A stretch of DNA of 64,000 bases from Prorocentrum cordatum. Taxonomy: Eukaryota; Sar; Dinophyceae; Prorocentrales; Prorocentraceae. This document shows, piece by piece, positions 53,011-63,289 of this stretch (its first letter is position 1; every line of letters starts with the position of its first letter). The notes under the pieces are model-generated. The model was not told where the DNA came from and ran no database searches. It saw nothing but the letters and a program-made list of their open reading frames with translations. The position numbers and the translations under genes are program-made. The DNA is taken from NCBI GenBank assembly GCA_963575745.1, contig CAUYUJ010016704.1, positions 557,494 to 621,493 of the forward strand. Reading direction: 5' to 3'.

Positions 53011-53859
53011 TCGTTGATTACTCACTTGCCAAATCCTTAAAGATTGGCATGCGAGGGCGCAAAAAGTGCCCCATGAGTGTCCCACGAGCGTGTCAAGAGA
53101 ACCTTGGAGGCGCCTAGCGTCGTGGCGGTCTCAAAGTGGGTAAACACGCGGCAGGCGAAAAAACACGACACACACACACACATTCACACACATCCAAACC
53201 GGAAACTACTAGGGCTCGGGCCTCCTCGCATCCCTCTCCTCCTACACCTCCGTCATCTCCATAACCGTCGGGCCCAAATGGGCTCGACGCTCACTCGGCA
53301 GAAAGGACTTGACCCTTCCTTCGTGGACCTTCGCTGCCCCGATACGCAAACCGAAACCCGTAGCATGTTGCCACGGAGCTCAACACGCATACTGAAAACG
53401 TAGGTATGACGCGATACGTCCGCCGAAACGTGGAGCAACACGCCTAGCCGCGCTGCGCTTCGCTGCGGGCACGTGCTACATGTCAACGCGGGCGTGTCAA
53501 GGCAGCTGAGTCGAAGACAGTCCTCCTCCACCTCCACGCCCCTCTCCTTGTAAACTACCCTCGTCCCTCTCCTCGCCACGTAGGTCCCCCCGTGCGTGCG
53601 GAAGCCGTGTGGCCTCGCCAATGACTGTGTCACCGCTCTCCGACTCTGGTGCAGGAGCCTCTGCGCCTCGGCCTGACTCAATGCAGGATGGTTGTGGCGT
53701 CTCTAGCGGTGCATGTTAAAAAACCTCTCCTCGCCACGCCCGTGTCAACATTCCCCGGTGTGCCGCGGCCCCTTCCGTCTCACCGTGCGCCCTCGTCGTC
53801 GACTCCTGGCACCCGGCCCCCACGGGCGGGCCTCGCCGCGTATCTTGAGTCTTGAGCCC

Positions 53860-53965
53860 TCCTCCTCACATTCCTCCTCCTCATCATCAAACTCCCCCCT
53901 CCTGCTCCCCCTCCTCCTCCTCCTCCTCCTCTTCCTCCTCCTCCTCCTCCCCCTTTCCCCTCAAT
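53860..53965 (+). repeat. (TCC)n microsatellite
   Basis: Interrupted TCC array about 60 bp upstream of a composite-repeat head. Confidence 0.9.
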
Positions 53966-54004
53966 TTCTTCTCCTTCTACATAGCTTCTCCCTGTCGCAC
54001 CCCG

Positions 54005-55003
54005 GGGCCAATGTTTAGGGCGGGCCGGGCGTTTCGCCTGAGACTTCCTCACCATCTATGACTCTGGAGCTGAAAAATTGACAACAGTTTCACAGATGGA
54101 GGGCGGGTGGTTTTCAACATGTGGTACTCGCCTTAGCGCCGCGCACATTCGTCTTGCAAGAGCTTCACGGATTGAAGGCAGGTCGCTTTCACGATAGGGA
54201 CCTCGCCTTAGCGCCGCGCATATTCATTTTAAAAGTCTGCAGGAGCTTAACGGATTGAGGGCGGGACGTTTTCGACATGTAGCTCTCGCCTTAGCGCCGC
54301 GCACAGTCGTTTTAGAAATTGCAAGAGCTTCACGGATTGAGGGCGGTTCCTTTTCAAAATGTGGCTCTCGTTTAGCGCCGCGCACATTCGTATTTTTTTT
54401 AACATTTGCAGAAGTTGCACTGGTTGAGGGCGGCTCCTTCTCAAAATGTGGCTCTCGCCTTAGCGCCGCGCACCTTCGTTGAAAAAAACTGCAAGAACTT
54501 CACGGATTGAGGGCTGGTGGCTTTCAAACTGTGGCTCTCGCCTTAGCGCCGCGCACAATCGTGTAAACAACATGGAAAAGTTTCACACGTTGAGGGCGGC
54601 TCCTTTTCAAAATGTGGCTCTCGCCTCAACGCCACCCACATTCGTGTTAAACATTTGCAAGAGTTCCACGGGCTCCCATGATCAACGTACCAGAAATGGC
54701 GTTTTGGAAGGATTCAGGATTATGATGGGTGCAACAGTTATGTTGATTCGCGCTGTGTTGAAGTCCCAACAATGGCGTGCTGGCACGACTCCAAATCGTC
54801 AAAACGCAGCAGTCAGGCTAATCCGTGGCGTGAAAACCCCAAGAGCAATGTTTTGGCATGCTCCAAGGTCTTCAAACGGTTTTCTTTCAACGAGGCAGTT
54901 CCCTCAATGGAAATGAACCGTTGTAGGGGCAAATGAAGAGGGAGCTTGGAGGGAGGGTTAATTCCAACATCGTTGATGACTCTTGGGTTTACACTGGTCC
55001 TCC
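54005..55003 (+). repeat. Composite repeat, complete copy (head, 7 A units, B units, tail)
   Basis: Head GGGCGTTTCGCCTGAGACTT at 54026. Seven A units of about 80 bp span 54080-54670 (GAGGGCGGCTCCTTTTCAAA, TAGCGCCGCGCACATTCGT). B units run 54670-54880 (GTTGATTCGCGCTGTGTTGA, TGGCACGACTCC). The tail (TTTCAACGAGGCAGTTCCCT to TTTACACTGG) joins (TCC)n at 55000. It is the reference copy for the family. Confidence 0.9.
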
Positions 55004-55175
55004 TCCTCCTCCTCCTCATCCAAATCATCCTCCTCCTCCTCCTCCTCCTCCTCCCCTCCTCCTCCTCCTCCCTCCTCCCCTCCTCCCCCCCCCCCTCTTT
55101 CCTCCTCCTCCTCCCTCCTCTCCTCCTCCTCCTCCTCCTCCTCCTCCTCCTCCTCCTCCAGCTCCGCCTCCTCCT
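55000..55175 (+). repeat. (TCC)n microsatellite ending the composite repeat
   Basis: TCC with an ATCC and a poly-C interruption, fused directly to the composite-repeat tail. Confidence 0.95.
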
Positions 55176-55584
55176 GATGACGGGGCCTCTAGAATCCCCC
55201 ACAAACCTCCGACCGCCACTCCCAGAAATCCGCGCGCTGTCACGAGACCGAGGGGGTCGCCGAAGCCCCCCCCACCTCCGCCGCTCCCGAGCATCCGCAC
55301 GGCGCCACGTGGCCCAAGGCAAGGTGGCCTCACCACCAGGCCTTGGCCCGGATGTCCGCCTCCACGTCGGCCTGAGCGCGCGGGGAGGGGCGGGTGCGCT
55401 CGTGCGGTTTCCTCGCGCGCGCCCAGCACATGTTAATTACCCACGAGCTTGCGCAACGAGCTGCCGCGGCGCACGCTTGCCCTGCTGGAGCTAGGCCGGG
55501 AGCGCGCCCAGCTTGTCCGAATCTCCAGTAGCTGCGGACGCCCATGCGATGCACCGAGGACCTGCTCCGACTAGGTACAATCTC

Positions 55585-56991
55585 TCACAAGTCATTCGAG
55601 AAAGGGTGGTGAATGCCGCGCGCTTCCATGATGGCCTGCAACGTGGTCCTCCACTCTTGCCGCCGATCTTCACGCCTTGCACGGGATCTTCCTTGGTCGG
55701 CGTGGAATATCAGCAGCGGCGGCACTGCTTGCGACAGGGGCGCGATCTCGCCCTCCTCGGCCCGCTGCGAGGCCTGGCCTGAGACCCAGATGGGCTCCAG
55801 CTCCCCGAGGCGCGAGCCCGGCAGCGGGTCCTCCATGAAAGAGCCCCACTTGGCTTGGCCCGTGATGTTCGATACGTCCTTGAAGCGAAAGCCTTTGTGC
55901 ATGACGCACCACTGCTGGTAGGATACGTGTTCGAACCGCTCGAAAACCATCCCAGCCGATGCGGTGCGCCAACCTCCTTCCGACGGCCTGGCCGTCTCGA
56001 TAAACAGATCGGATAGCATCTCCTCTGCCACGCGCAGCCGCACCCAGGGCAGGTCGGTCCACCAGGAAAACAGGCACTCCTTGATTTGCCTCCGTACCTC
56101 ATCGCAGCCGTCGCCGCTGCTGCACTTGTCCAGACCTGCAAAGTGGGCACTCTCGTCGAGGAGAGCCCGGTCGTAGTCTTGGCCAGACTTTGTGTACTTG
56201 CCGAAGCTATACGTCGCCAGGGTGTCGCTAACCACGGCAGCCGTCCAGATCCTCGCTTCCTCTCGAGCTCGTATTCGGTCGAACAAGCTGGTCCATGGGC
56301 TGTCGGCGCCGCAGTCAAGCGCAGCGTCGGGACCGTCTCCTTGGTTTGCGAAAAGGAGAAGCTCGGAGTCCACCATCAGCCCATAGTCTGGAGCATCGGC
56401 CCCAAGCCCCATCATATACATAAGACCATGCCACTTCTTGTAAGCCGCAATCTTCTGATTGAAAGTGAGCCCCAGGTCGAGCTCGCTGAATCCTCGGTCG
56501 GGCTCCACGGCGACGATGGGCGTCCACACGCTTTGTGGCACCTGCGGATGCCTGCAGCGCATGCCGGCCTCGAAGAGGAGGAGATCCTGCTCGTCCGTGA
56601 AGACGACGACCACCAATAGCGCCTCCAACGCTGCGGGGCAAGCCGCGAACTGCTCCAGAAAGGACGCCAGCGCATAGTACTTGGGCGGGTGCGCCGCGAT
56701 CGAGGCGCCCACGCGCGGCCGGCGTGCCCTCCTCAGGCTGCCGTCGGCGGCGGGGCTGCCGCGCTCGCAGGCGCCCTCGCGCAGGGCACCGAGCCAGGCG
56801 GCCCCAGCGGCCCTGGCGGCCTCCGCCTCCAGGGCGCGCTGCAGCGAGAGGCAGCGCCGCTCTATGGTCTGGTCCTGGCCCGTCCAGTTCTTCTGGCACG
56901 CCCTGGGGGAGCGGCGCGCCTCCTCGGACGCTGCCGGCTGGGCTGCCAGTGCCGCTCCTGGCGTGCGAACATGTGCCCTCTCGGATGGCAC
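55585..56991 (-). CDS. Glycosyltransferase-like protein (nucleotide-sugar transferase fold suspected)
   Basis: A single open frame of about 468 codons with high GC3, ending TGA at 55585. After a low-complexity Ala/Arg N-terminus come LLVVVVFTDEQDLLLFEAGM (125-144), FNQKIAAYKKWHGLMYMMG (177-195) and DYGLMVDSELLLF (202-214), whose DSE resembles the DxD-type metal site of glycosyltransferases. Then CLFSWWTDLPWVRLRVAEEM (306-325) and YQQWCVMHKGFRFKDVSNI (358-376). From memory this motif set matches a large dinoflagellate family annotated as glycosyltransferase-like; the acceptor is unknown. No ATG opens the frame: 56991 is GTG and the upstream frame is open to about 57050, so a 5' exon is probably missing. 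No membrane segment or disabling mutation was seen. Confidence 0.7.
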   Translation of the reverse strand: MPSERAHVRTPGAALAAQPAASEEARRSPRACQKNWTGQDQTIERRCLSLQRALEAEAARAAGAAWLGALREGACERGSPAADGSLRRARRPRVGASIAAHPPKYYALASFLEQFAACPAALEALLVVVVFTDEQDLLLFEAGMRCRHPQVPQSVWTPIVAVEPDRGFSELDLGLTFNQKIAAYKKWHGLMYMMGLGADAPDYGLMVDSELLLFANQGDGPDAALDCGADSPWTSLFDRIRAREEARIWTAAVVSDTLATYSFGKYTKSGQDYDRALLDESAHFAGLDKCSSGDGCDEVRRQIKECLFSWWTDLPWVRLRVAEEMLSDLFIETARPSEGGWRTASAGMVFERFEHVSYQQWCVMHKGFRFKDVSNITGQAKWGSFMEDPLPGSRLGELEPIWVSGQASQRAEEGEIAPLSQAVPPLLIFHADQGRSRARREDRRQEWRTTLQAIMEARGIHHPFSNDL

Positions 56992-56999
56992 CAGTGCGC

Positions 57000-57470
57000 T
57001 CCTCAGGCCGAAAATCGGCGGCGCGCCCAGGGGGAAAGGTAGAGGGGGCGGGCATCATCAGAAGGCTCAGGAGGCCTCCGGCCTTCTGAGCAGCGCTCGA
57101 AGCCATCTCCGAAGCGACAGAGGGCCTCCCAGAAGGCTGGAGGGCTTCTGAGAAGCCCCGCCGCCTTCTGGAAAGGCCCGCCTCCGCTCACTCCCCCCCT
57201 CGGCGCGCCGCCGAGAAAAAGTCGAACCACAGCAGCACGGCACTCGTCGTCAGCAGTGGCAGGCCAAGCGCCACCCTCCTCGTCCAGCCGGGCAGAGGCG
57301 GGAGCTCCGCCGAGGCGGGCTGCCGCGCTGCGGCACCGGCGCTGCGGGCCATTCCCGCCTGCGGATCGCCTCGCACCGCTCCCCGGCGCCCATGGGACCA
57401 GGTGCCGAGGGGGCAGCGCCGCGCTCCTGGGCGCGCCCGCGGGGCCGGCGTCCAGATCCAAGATGGCTAC
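57000..57470. other. Upstream flank of the glycosyltransferase-like gene
   Basis: GC-rich. It contains an inverted GAAGGC..GCCTTC cluster (57060-57180) of AGAAGGCTGGAGG/CCTCCGGCCTTCTGA type. The missing first exon may lie here or further upstream; none is recognised. Confidence 0.4.
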
Positions 57471-57474
57471 GGAC

Positions 57475-57700
57475 GCGGGGGAGGAGGAACAGGTGGAGGA
57501 GGGGGGGAGGAGGGAGGAGGGAGGAGGGAGAAGGGAGGAGGGAGGAGGGAGGAGGCTAGGAACAGGGAGGGGGAGGAGGGGGGAGGGAGGAGGAACGGGT
57601 GCAGGAGGGGGCGGAGGAGGAAGGGGAGGAAGAGGGGGAGGAGAGAGAGGAGGATGGCGGGTAAGAGGCGGAGCAGCAGCAGCAGCAGCAGGAGGAGGCG
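57475..57700 (+). repeat. (GGA)n/(GGGA)n purine tract
   Basis: GGAGGAGGGA-type repeats end in CAG triplets. Confidence 0.9.
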
Positions 57701-57824
57701 CTGGAGCACGCAGCCGCTCTTCGTGAATGCGAGATTGGAGAAGGTTGGGGCCAGTGTTTAGCGTGCAGTTGGGAGTGCAAACGGCTGCTTGGAGCGTGAT
57801 CCTACTTAGCATGGTATGGAGGGG

Positions 57825-57825
<1 letters not shown>

Positions 57826-57871
<46 letters not shown>
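57826..57871 (+). repeat. (CA)n microsatellite
   Basis: About 22 CA units. Confidence 0.97.
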
Positions 57872-57874
57872 AAA

Positions 57875-59480
57875 CCACCTTTCCTTGGGGCCGAAACTTC
57901 GATGTGCCACACGTGCTGGCAAGCACGGGGGTTCACTCGCACACGGAAGAAGCAGCATCGGGTTTCGGTATGGTTCTCCCTGGGCAGCAAGTCGTGACAC
58001 GGCTTCCCGATCTACAGTTTGGCATGGTGTGGTTCACACTCGGGCACGGTTGCAGGGACACTCGTTTCGGTGCCATTCACAACCTCCAACGACCCACAAC
58101 TCTGAGAAGCCTCCCCCCCGTAGCAATTGCGGGTCGAGATTCCCGAAGCACCGCGAGCTGGGATCGGCAGAAAATCGCACCGTTAAGATGTGAGCACCTT
58201 GGTAAACTGCCTCTGGATGTTCGGACACTGTCTTGCGAAATATGCCCAACACTACATACCCATGCCCCATGTCGAGGCATACGTATTATACCTCAGCGAT
58301 GGCGGAGTGCCAAGCCAGCATAAGTCGGGGACCTCCACCCACGCGCACACCTTACATTCCAAGGTGCATGAATCCTAACGCTGGGGAGCTCGAACGCACC
58401 AAGCAACACGCACATTCCAAAGGAATCGTTAGAAACTTCCACTCAACCCAGAGAAAGGGTTGCGATGCACGGCATGCGCGCTTCGCATCGCCAAGCGGAG
58501 GTGAGGAGACCACGTGTGAAGTGCCTGGGGGCCTCGGGAGCTGCCTAGCCTTACCAACGCAAAAGGTTGCGCGTCTAAAGGGCGTGCGAAAACACATCCG
58601 AAGAGGTGGCGTCGCGGCTCCTCTTATTTTTGGGGGGGAGGGGGAAGAAGAGGCGAAAGGGAAGGCACGATGAACACCCAGCCGATCCATTCGTAAATCT
58701 GTCCACCGCAGGTGTCCACAATAGAGCCTGGAACGAATAGAATTCGTCCTTACCCGGAGCGGCGCTTGGGGGAGAAGGGAAGGATGCGAAGGATGGGAAG
58801 GAGGCGGCATCGCGACTCCATCATTACAGCTGGTACCTCGCACTGCTGCAAAACATGCATGTCTGGAGCGGGTCGTAGCAGTGATCGGGGACCGCCGGTC
58901 GGGTGTCACAGCCAAGCATGACGCCGCGGGCGCCCTCGGTTCTAGAGGCAAGAGGAAGCGGGGGCACCGGCCCTGCGCGGCACGCCCACACCTCTGGGAC
59001 ACAGCTCTGTTAGGGACGCAGGCATCAGTCAGGCCCTGGGCGATGCCAGAGAAGACAACATTAGCTATGGGCGTTGAGCCTGGGGCCTTGGGCTACGCCT
59101 CGGGACGTGGGCTATGCCTTGAGGGTGAACGTGATCTCGGCGAGTACACGGGCGGGTGTCTTGAAAAGCCTGCCGTCCTGGCAGGCCTTGGTAACGTGGT
59201 GAAGCAAGTGCAAACGAATCCCTCGTTCGCTAGAGTTCGCTACAAAGAACGGGGCGCTTCTTTCGAGGGTTGAACACTCAAAACGTGGTCCAAGGAGTTC
59301 TGCATCTCGACGACAGCCTCTGCATTAAACCAGTTGATCATCTTGCCTAGTTCTGCCATGTCGTTTCATGTTCCCTGCAGGCGCTGGCCTTACACCCGAA
59401 GTTTCCTCCTCTCGCCGAAATGCGGTGCCAACTGGTTGAGGACAGAAGATGGGTGCTATGAGAGGCGTTCTCGGTCAAGC
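57875..59480. other. 1.6 kb without recognised genes
   Basis: Moderate-GC DNA with short unrecognised open frames on both strands. No inverted repeats, tRNA boxes or tandem arrays were noticed. Confidence 0.4.
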
Positions 59481-59489
59481 CAACTATGG

Positions 59490-59790
59490 CTGGTGGGCAT
59501 GGTCGCATGCAGTCGGGACGCTCACTTCGACGCGCTACTCACGCATGTCGTGCCCCAGAGAGAGCTCCAGCCACGGCGCCTGTAAGCACGGTCGCTTGCA
59601 GTCTGCGCGCTCACTTCGACGAACCACTCGCGAGCGCCGTGCCCCAGGACGATCTCCAGCCGCGACCGCGGAGACGGTCGCAAGCACACGGCGCGCTCCT
59701 TTCACATCACTCTTCACACGGCTCGCGCCCCGCAGACCCAGTGGGCACGGCCGCATGCCATCCGCGCGCTCATGTCGGCACAAGTATCAC
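59490..59790 (+). repeat. ~90-bp tandem repeat, about three units
   Basis: GGTCGCATGCAGTCGGGACG, GGTCGCTTGCAGTCTGCGCG and GGCCGCATGCCATCCGCGCG start successive units that share CTCACTTCGACG and GTGCCCCAG. Confidence 0.75.
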
Positions 59791-59794
59791 CATT

Positions 59795-59965
59795 TTGAAG
59801 GGGCCCCAGGACACACAAATAAATACACACAAATAAAAAGATTCCCCATATTTTCCCATATTTTCCGGGGGGGGTGTCTCCCCCCCCACTTCCAATATTT
59901 TCCCATATTTTCCTGGGAATCGATGATGAATTGTGTCTGTGTGTTTTTTCCCCTCTCACCATGTC
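59795..59965 (+). mobile_element. Dispersed AT-rich element, copy 2
   Basis: It matches 26261-26425 (GGGGCCCCAGGACACACAAA, ATAAATACACACAAAT, CCCATATTTTCC, TTGTGTCTGTGTGTTTTTTC). TCACCAT occurs just before (59785-59791) and just after (59958-59964), a candidate 7-bp target duplication. Both copies sit within short tandem repeats. Confidence 0.65.
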
Positions 59966-60053
59966 GCGCCCCAGATGGCGCCCCAGCTGCGGCCACAGTT
60001 GGACACGTTCACGAGCAGCCGGCGCGAACCGCCGGCACACTTCTGCGGGACGG

Positions 60054-60133
60054 GGAAATGACCACAGCCACTGCTTCTTGTCTGCGCCGCCTTCCAGCCG
60101 GCCGAAAAAGGAGCAGTGGTTGTGGCCATTTCC
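60054..60133. repeat. 80-bp hairpin, first of a pair
   Basis: The arms GGAAATGACCACAGCCACTG and CAGTGGTTGTGGCCATTTCC pair over 22 bp with two mismatches. The loop holds GCCGCCTTCCAGCC. Confidence 0.8.
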
Positions 60134-60151
60134 CTGGTGCCAAGCTCAACG

Positions 60152-60229
60152 AAAATGACCACAGCCACTGCTTTGTTTCTGCGGGCTGGAAGGCGGCAAC
60201 AAAAGAAAAGCAGTGGCTGTGGTCGTTTT
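60152..60229. repeat. 78-bp hairpin, second of a pair
   Basis: The arms AAAATGACCACAGCCACTGC and GCAGTGGCTGTGGTCGTTTT pair over 23 bp with one mismatch. The loop holds GGCTGGAAGGCGGC, the inverse of the first hairpin's loop. Confidence 0.8.
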
Positions 60230-60729
60230 GACGCCCCGTAACTTCTCATACGACTCGTGCCCCATAGCGATCTTCAGCTACGGCCCCAGCAGGCGCGCCC
60301 GCAGGGTGTCGCCCGTGCAGCCCGACGAAGGGCCGCTGACCGGATCATTTCTCGGCGTAGCGCCGCCTATCCGACACCCACCCTGCTGCTGTTCGTTTGA
60401 AGCCAACGGCCGCACGCGATTGACACCCACATTTCGCGCCCTGGAGGTACATGCCAAAAAAACTATGTTTCTCAAAACATATGCCATGCGCTGCCAAGCG
60501 CGGTCCGCATCTGATCTGGATCTGCATCTCCTTCACGCGACCATGCTAAAAGTGACCACATGGAGCGCCCCAGAAACCCTGCATGCAAATTACGCGACCG
60601 AGGAATCCCACATACTTATATCACGGCTGGAGTGGTGATAGCTGAAGTGAAGCATGTGAGAATGATGTTGGTGGCCGTTGCCCCGCGATACCGTTGGTGA
60701 CGCCAGTCAAGAGGAGAGGTGGAGAGGAG

Positions 60730-61395
60730 AAGCGCCGCGCCCGCCACACTTTGCTAGCCTGAAACGGATGGCGACCGCACCCCCAAGGCCCCCCCTGCGG
60801 CGTCGAGGAAGTGCAACGCCTGCCACACCAGCGAACCCCCTGTGGCGTCGAGGAAGTGACACGCCTGCCACGCTCTGCGGGCCCGAAACGGATAGCGACC
60901 GCACCCCCAGCGCACCCCCTTCGGCGTCGAGAAATTGCCACGCCTGCCGCGCTTTGCGAGCCCGAGGCGGATAGCGACCGCACCCCCAGCGCACCCCCTG
61001 TGGCGTCGAGAAAGTGCCACGCCTGCCACGCTTTGCGCGGCCGAAACAGATAGCGACCGCACCCCCAGCGCACCCCCTATGGCACCGAGAAAATGCCACG
61101 CCTGCCACACGTTGCGAGCCCGAAACGGATAGCGACCGCACCCTCAGCGCACCCCGTGGCGTCGAAGAAATGTCACGCTTGCCACGCTTCGCGAGGCCGA
61201 AACGGATAACGACCGCACCCCCAGCGCACCCCGTGAGGCATCGAGAAACTGCCACGCCTGCCACACGTTGCGAGCCCGAAACGGATATCGACCGCACCAC
61301 CAGCGCACCCCCTGTGGCGTCCAGAAAGTGCCACGCCTGCCAGGCTTTGCGGCAGTGTCGTGGATAGCGGCCGCGCTGAGAGACCACCCCCTGCG
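60730..61395 (+). repeat. ~78-bp satellite, about nine units
   Basis: Units share CCACGCCTGCCACGCTTTGC, GAGCCCGAAACGGATAGCGA and CCGCACCCCCAGCGCACCCC. One unit near 60815-60860 is shortened to about 45 bp. The 3' end is lost in the assembly gap. Minus-strand frames stay open throughout but are taken as satellite. Confidence 0.9.
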
Positions 61396-61400
61396 CACCC

Positions 61401-61500
61401 NNNNNNNNNNNNNNNNNNNNNNNNNNNNNNNNNNNNNNNNNNNNNNNNNNNNNNNNNNNNNNNNNNNNNNNNNNNNNNNNNNNNNNNNNNNNNNNNNNNN
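61401..61500. other. Assembly gap (100 N)
   Basis: Exactly 100 Ns between the 78-bp satellite and (TCC)n. Confidence 0.99.
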
Positions 61501-61537
61501 CTCCTCCTCCTCCTCCTCCTCCTCCTCCTCCTCCTCC
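61501..61537 (+). repeat. (TCC)n microsatellite, truncated by the gap
   Basis: Twelve units remain. 61540-61990 after it has no recognised gene. Confidence 0.95.
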
Positions 61538-61989
61538 CCAAGATCGTTTCATCGGTTCGGTTTCCGGCTCCTGCGGGCGAAAAGCCGCTTCTGCGGAGGC
61601 CTCCCACGTTCCCTGGGCGACGGCGAATCCTCGCATGACTTCCTCACGAGGACGATGGAGGACAGAGGGGAAAGAGGGAAGGCGGACGCATAGGCGCAAT
61701 TAGGCATAGGCGCTGTGAGGTCATGGGCAGTGACTGGATGGAGAGGGAGGGAAAGTCCTCGCAGGACTTGTAGATAAAGATGTACATGGTCAGGGACGGC
61801 ACTCCGACGGGCCACGCCCACTTCGAGAGACGCCAATACCACCTGAACCCTCCGAGGCTTGACGGCGCGGCGGAGGGCCAGTCCGAAAAAGGACTCGTAC
61901 CGGCCCTCGGGGTCGCCATCGCAAGAGGAGAGCAGCGCAGAGCAAGTTAATGGCATGCGCATGTATCTATAATAGTCTAAGATATACGT

Positions 61990-61993
61990 ATGT

Positions 61994-62036
<43 letters not shown>

Positions 62037-62160
62037 AATCGATGTCTATACATATATATAGATATATATATATATATATAAATATACATACATACATACA
62101 TAAACATATAACATATAATATCTAATATATCAGATAGAATATATAATATGTATTACATAT
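61990..62160 (+). repeat. (TA)n and (CATA)n microsatellites
   Basis: TATATA runs alternate with CATACATACATA and AATATATAATATGT sequence. Confidence 0.95.
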
Positions 62161-62359
62161 AAAGGCGAGAAAGGGCGAGAAAGAGCGAGGAGGAGAGCGA
62201 AGAGGAGGATGAGCTCGACTCTTGGTGAAGCCGAGAACCCTGTCTCTGTCGAAAAAAACATGTTCCCCATGCGCTGAAATCCGCCGATCCGGCGTGTAAG
62301 CTACAAGGACCCTCACCAAGAGCGTCAGCTCTGAGCCCCAAGCAAGAGCTTCAGCTCTG

Positions 62360-62515
62360 CTTGGGGGGGGTCGCCAGGGTGGCTCTGCCGGGGAAAGGAA
62401 GGAAGGGGGGAGGGGGGGGGGCATGTGGCGTTTTCCTTTTGCGCGTCCGGACCCCCCCCGGGGAAGGGAGGGAGGGGGGGGGCGGTCCCCCACCTGGCGC
62501 TTTCTTATCGATTTG
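62360..62515 (+). repeat. G-run direct repeat
   Basis: GGGGAAAGGAAGGAAGGGGG and GGGGAAGGGAGGGAGGGGGG lead two similar units about 70 bp apart, each followed by TGGCG(C)TTTTC-type sequence. Confidence 0.6.
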
Positions 62516-62519
62516 CGCA

Positions 62520-63080
62520 TGCCCAAGATGTTTCGGGAGGTCCCAGGGACCCGCTCTCAGATCTAGCTGCTCCTACCGCCCCCAGGACCCTCCCCCCCCC
62601 AGAGGAGAAGAAAGAGAACCGGAATAATCGAGGAGGGAAGAGGCCACAGAGCCGCGAAGATCACTGCATCCGGAGCCCCCCGGATCGGCGGCACTGGCCG
62701 GAGGCCATTACAATCTGTCTACAAGCTGGGCCGCTACACCATGAGCATGTACGCACGCCGGGACACGATAAGTTGCTGCCCGACCTGCAGGTGCGCGAAG
62801 CAGCGGCGGCCGCCGATAGCACAAGGTGGACTATCTTTTGTACTGTCGTGATGCACGCCCTCGGCGCTGGCTGAGTCCCAGCTTGTCGTCGCCGCGCTCC
62901 TCCTCCGCGCTGGCGCGGCCCGCCCCCCCCCCCCCGACCTCGCCCGCCCTCGCCCGCGCGGCGCCGCGGCGGAGCCGCCGCGCGGCTCGCAAACGTCGCG
63001 CCCTGCAGGGCATGGCCACCCCGTTTGGCTGGCCTGACGCCTGTCGGAGCCCTGGCTCTCTCGCTCTCTCTATCTCTCTC
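62520..63080. other. 560 bp without recognised genes
   Basis: GC-rich DNA ending in a short (TC)n into which a type 2 element is inserted. Confidence 0.4.
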
Positions 63081-63086
63081 TCTCTC

Positions 63087-63282
63087 TCGGGTCGGGCGAA
63101 AGGGGGGGATAGCAAAGGGGGGGTTTGAGAATCAGCTCACGTAGCTGATTTTCCCGGCGCCTCCCGGCGCTGGGAGGCGCCCATGCATCGAGGAATGGGC
63201 CCGGCGGCGGGGCCGAAACCAGCTGCATGCAGCAGATTTCGTAACCCCCCCTTTCCCAATCCCCCCCTTTCGCCCGGCCCGA
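63087..63282. mobile_element. Miniature inverted-repeat element, type 2, copy B (196 bp)
   Basis: Same length and ends as copy A (TCGGGTCGGGCGAAAGGGGG; inverse of TCGGGCCGGGCGAAAGGGGG). It interrupts a (TC)n tract that resumes after the element, with CTCTC before and ATCTC after, consistent with a 5-bp target duplication with one change. Confidence 0.9.
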
Positions 63283-63289
63283 ATCTCTC

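Noticed and set aside
54080-54670. CRISPR-like array of regular repeats
   Set aside because: Units are ~80 bp with no constant repeat alternating with unique spacers, no cas genes, and the DNA is eukaryotic.
60707-61699. 330-codon minus-strand frame across the 78-bp satellite
   Set aside because: The unit length is compatible with an open frame and the frame runs through the N gap. Several frames are open at once and there is no domain.
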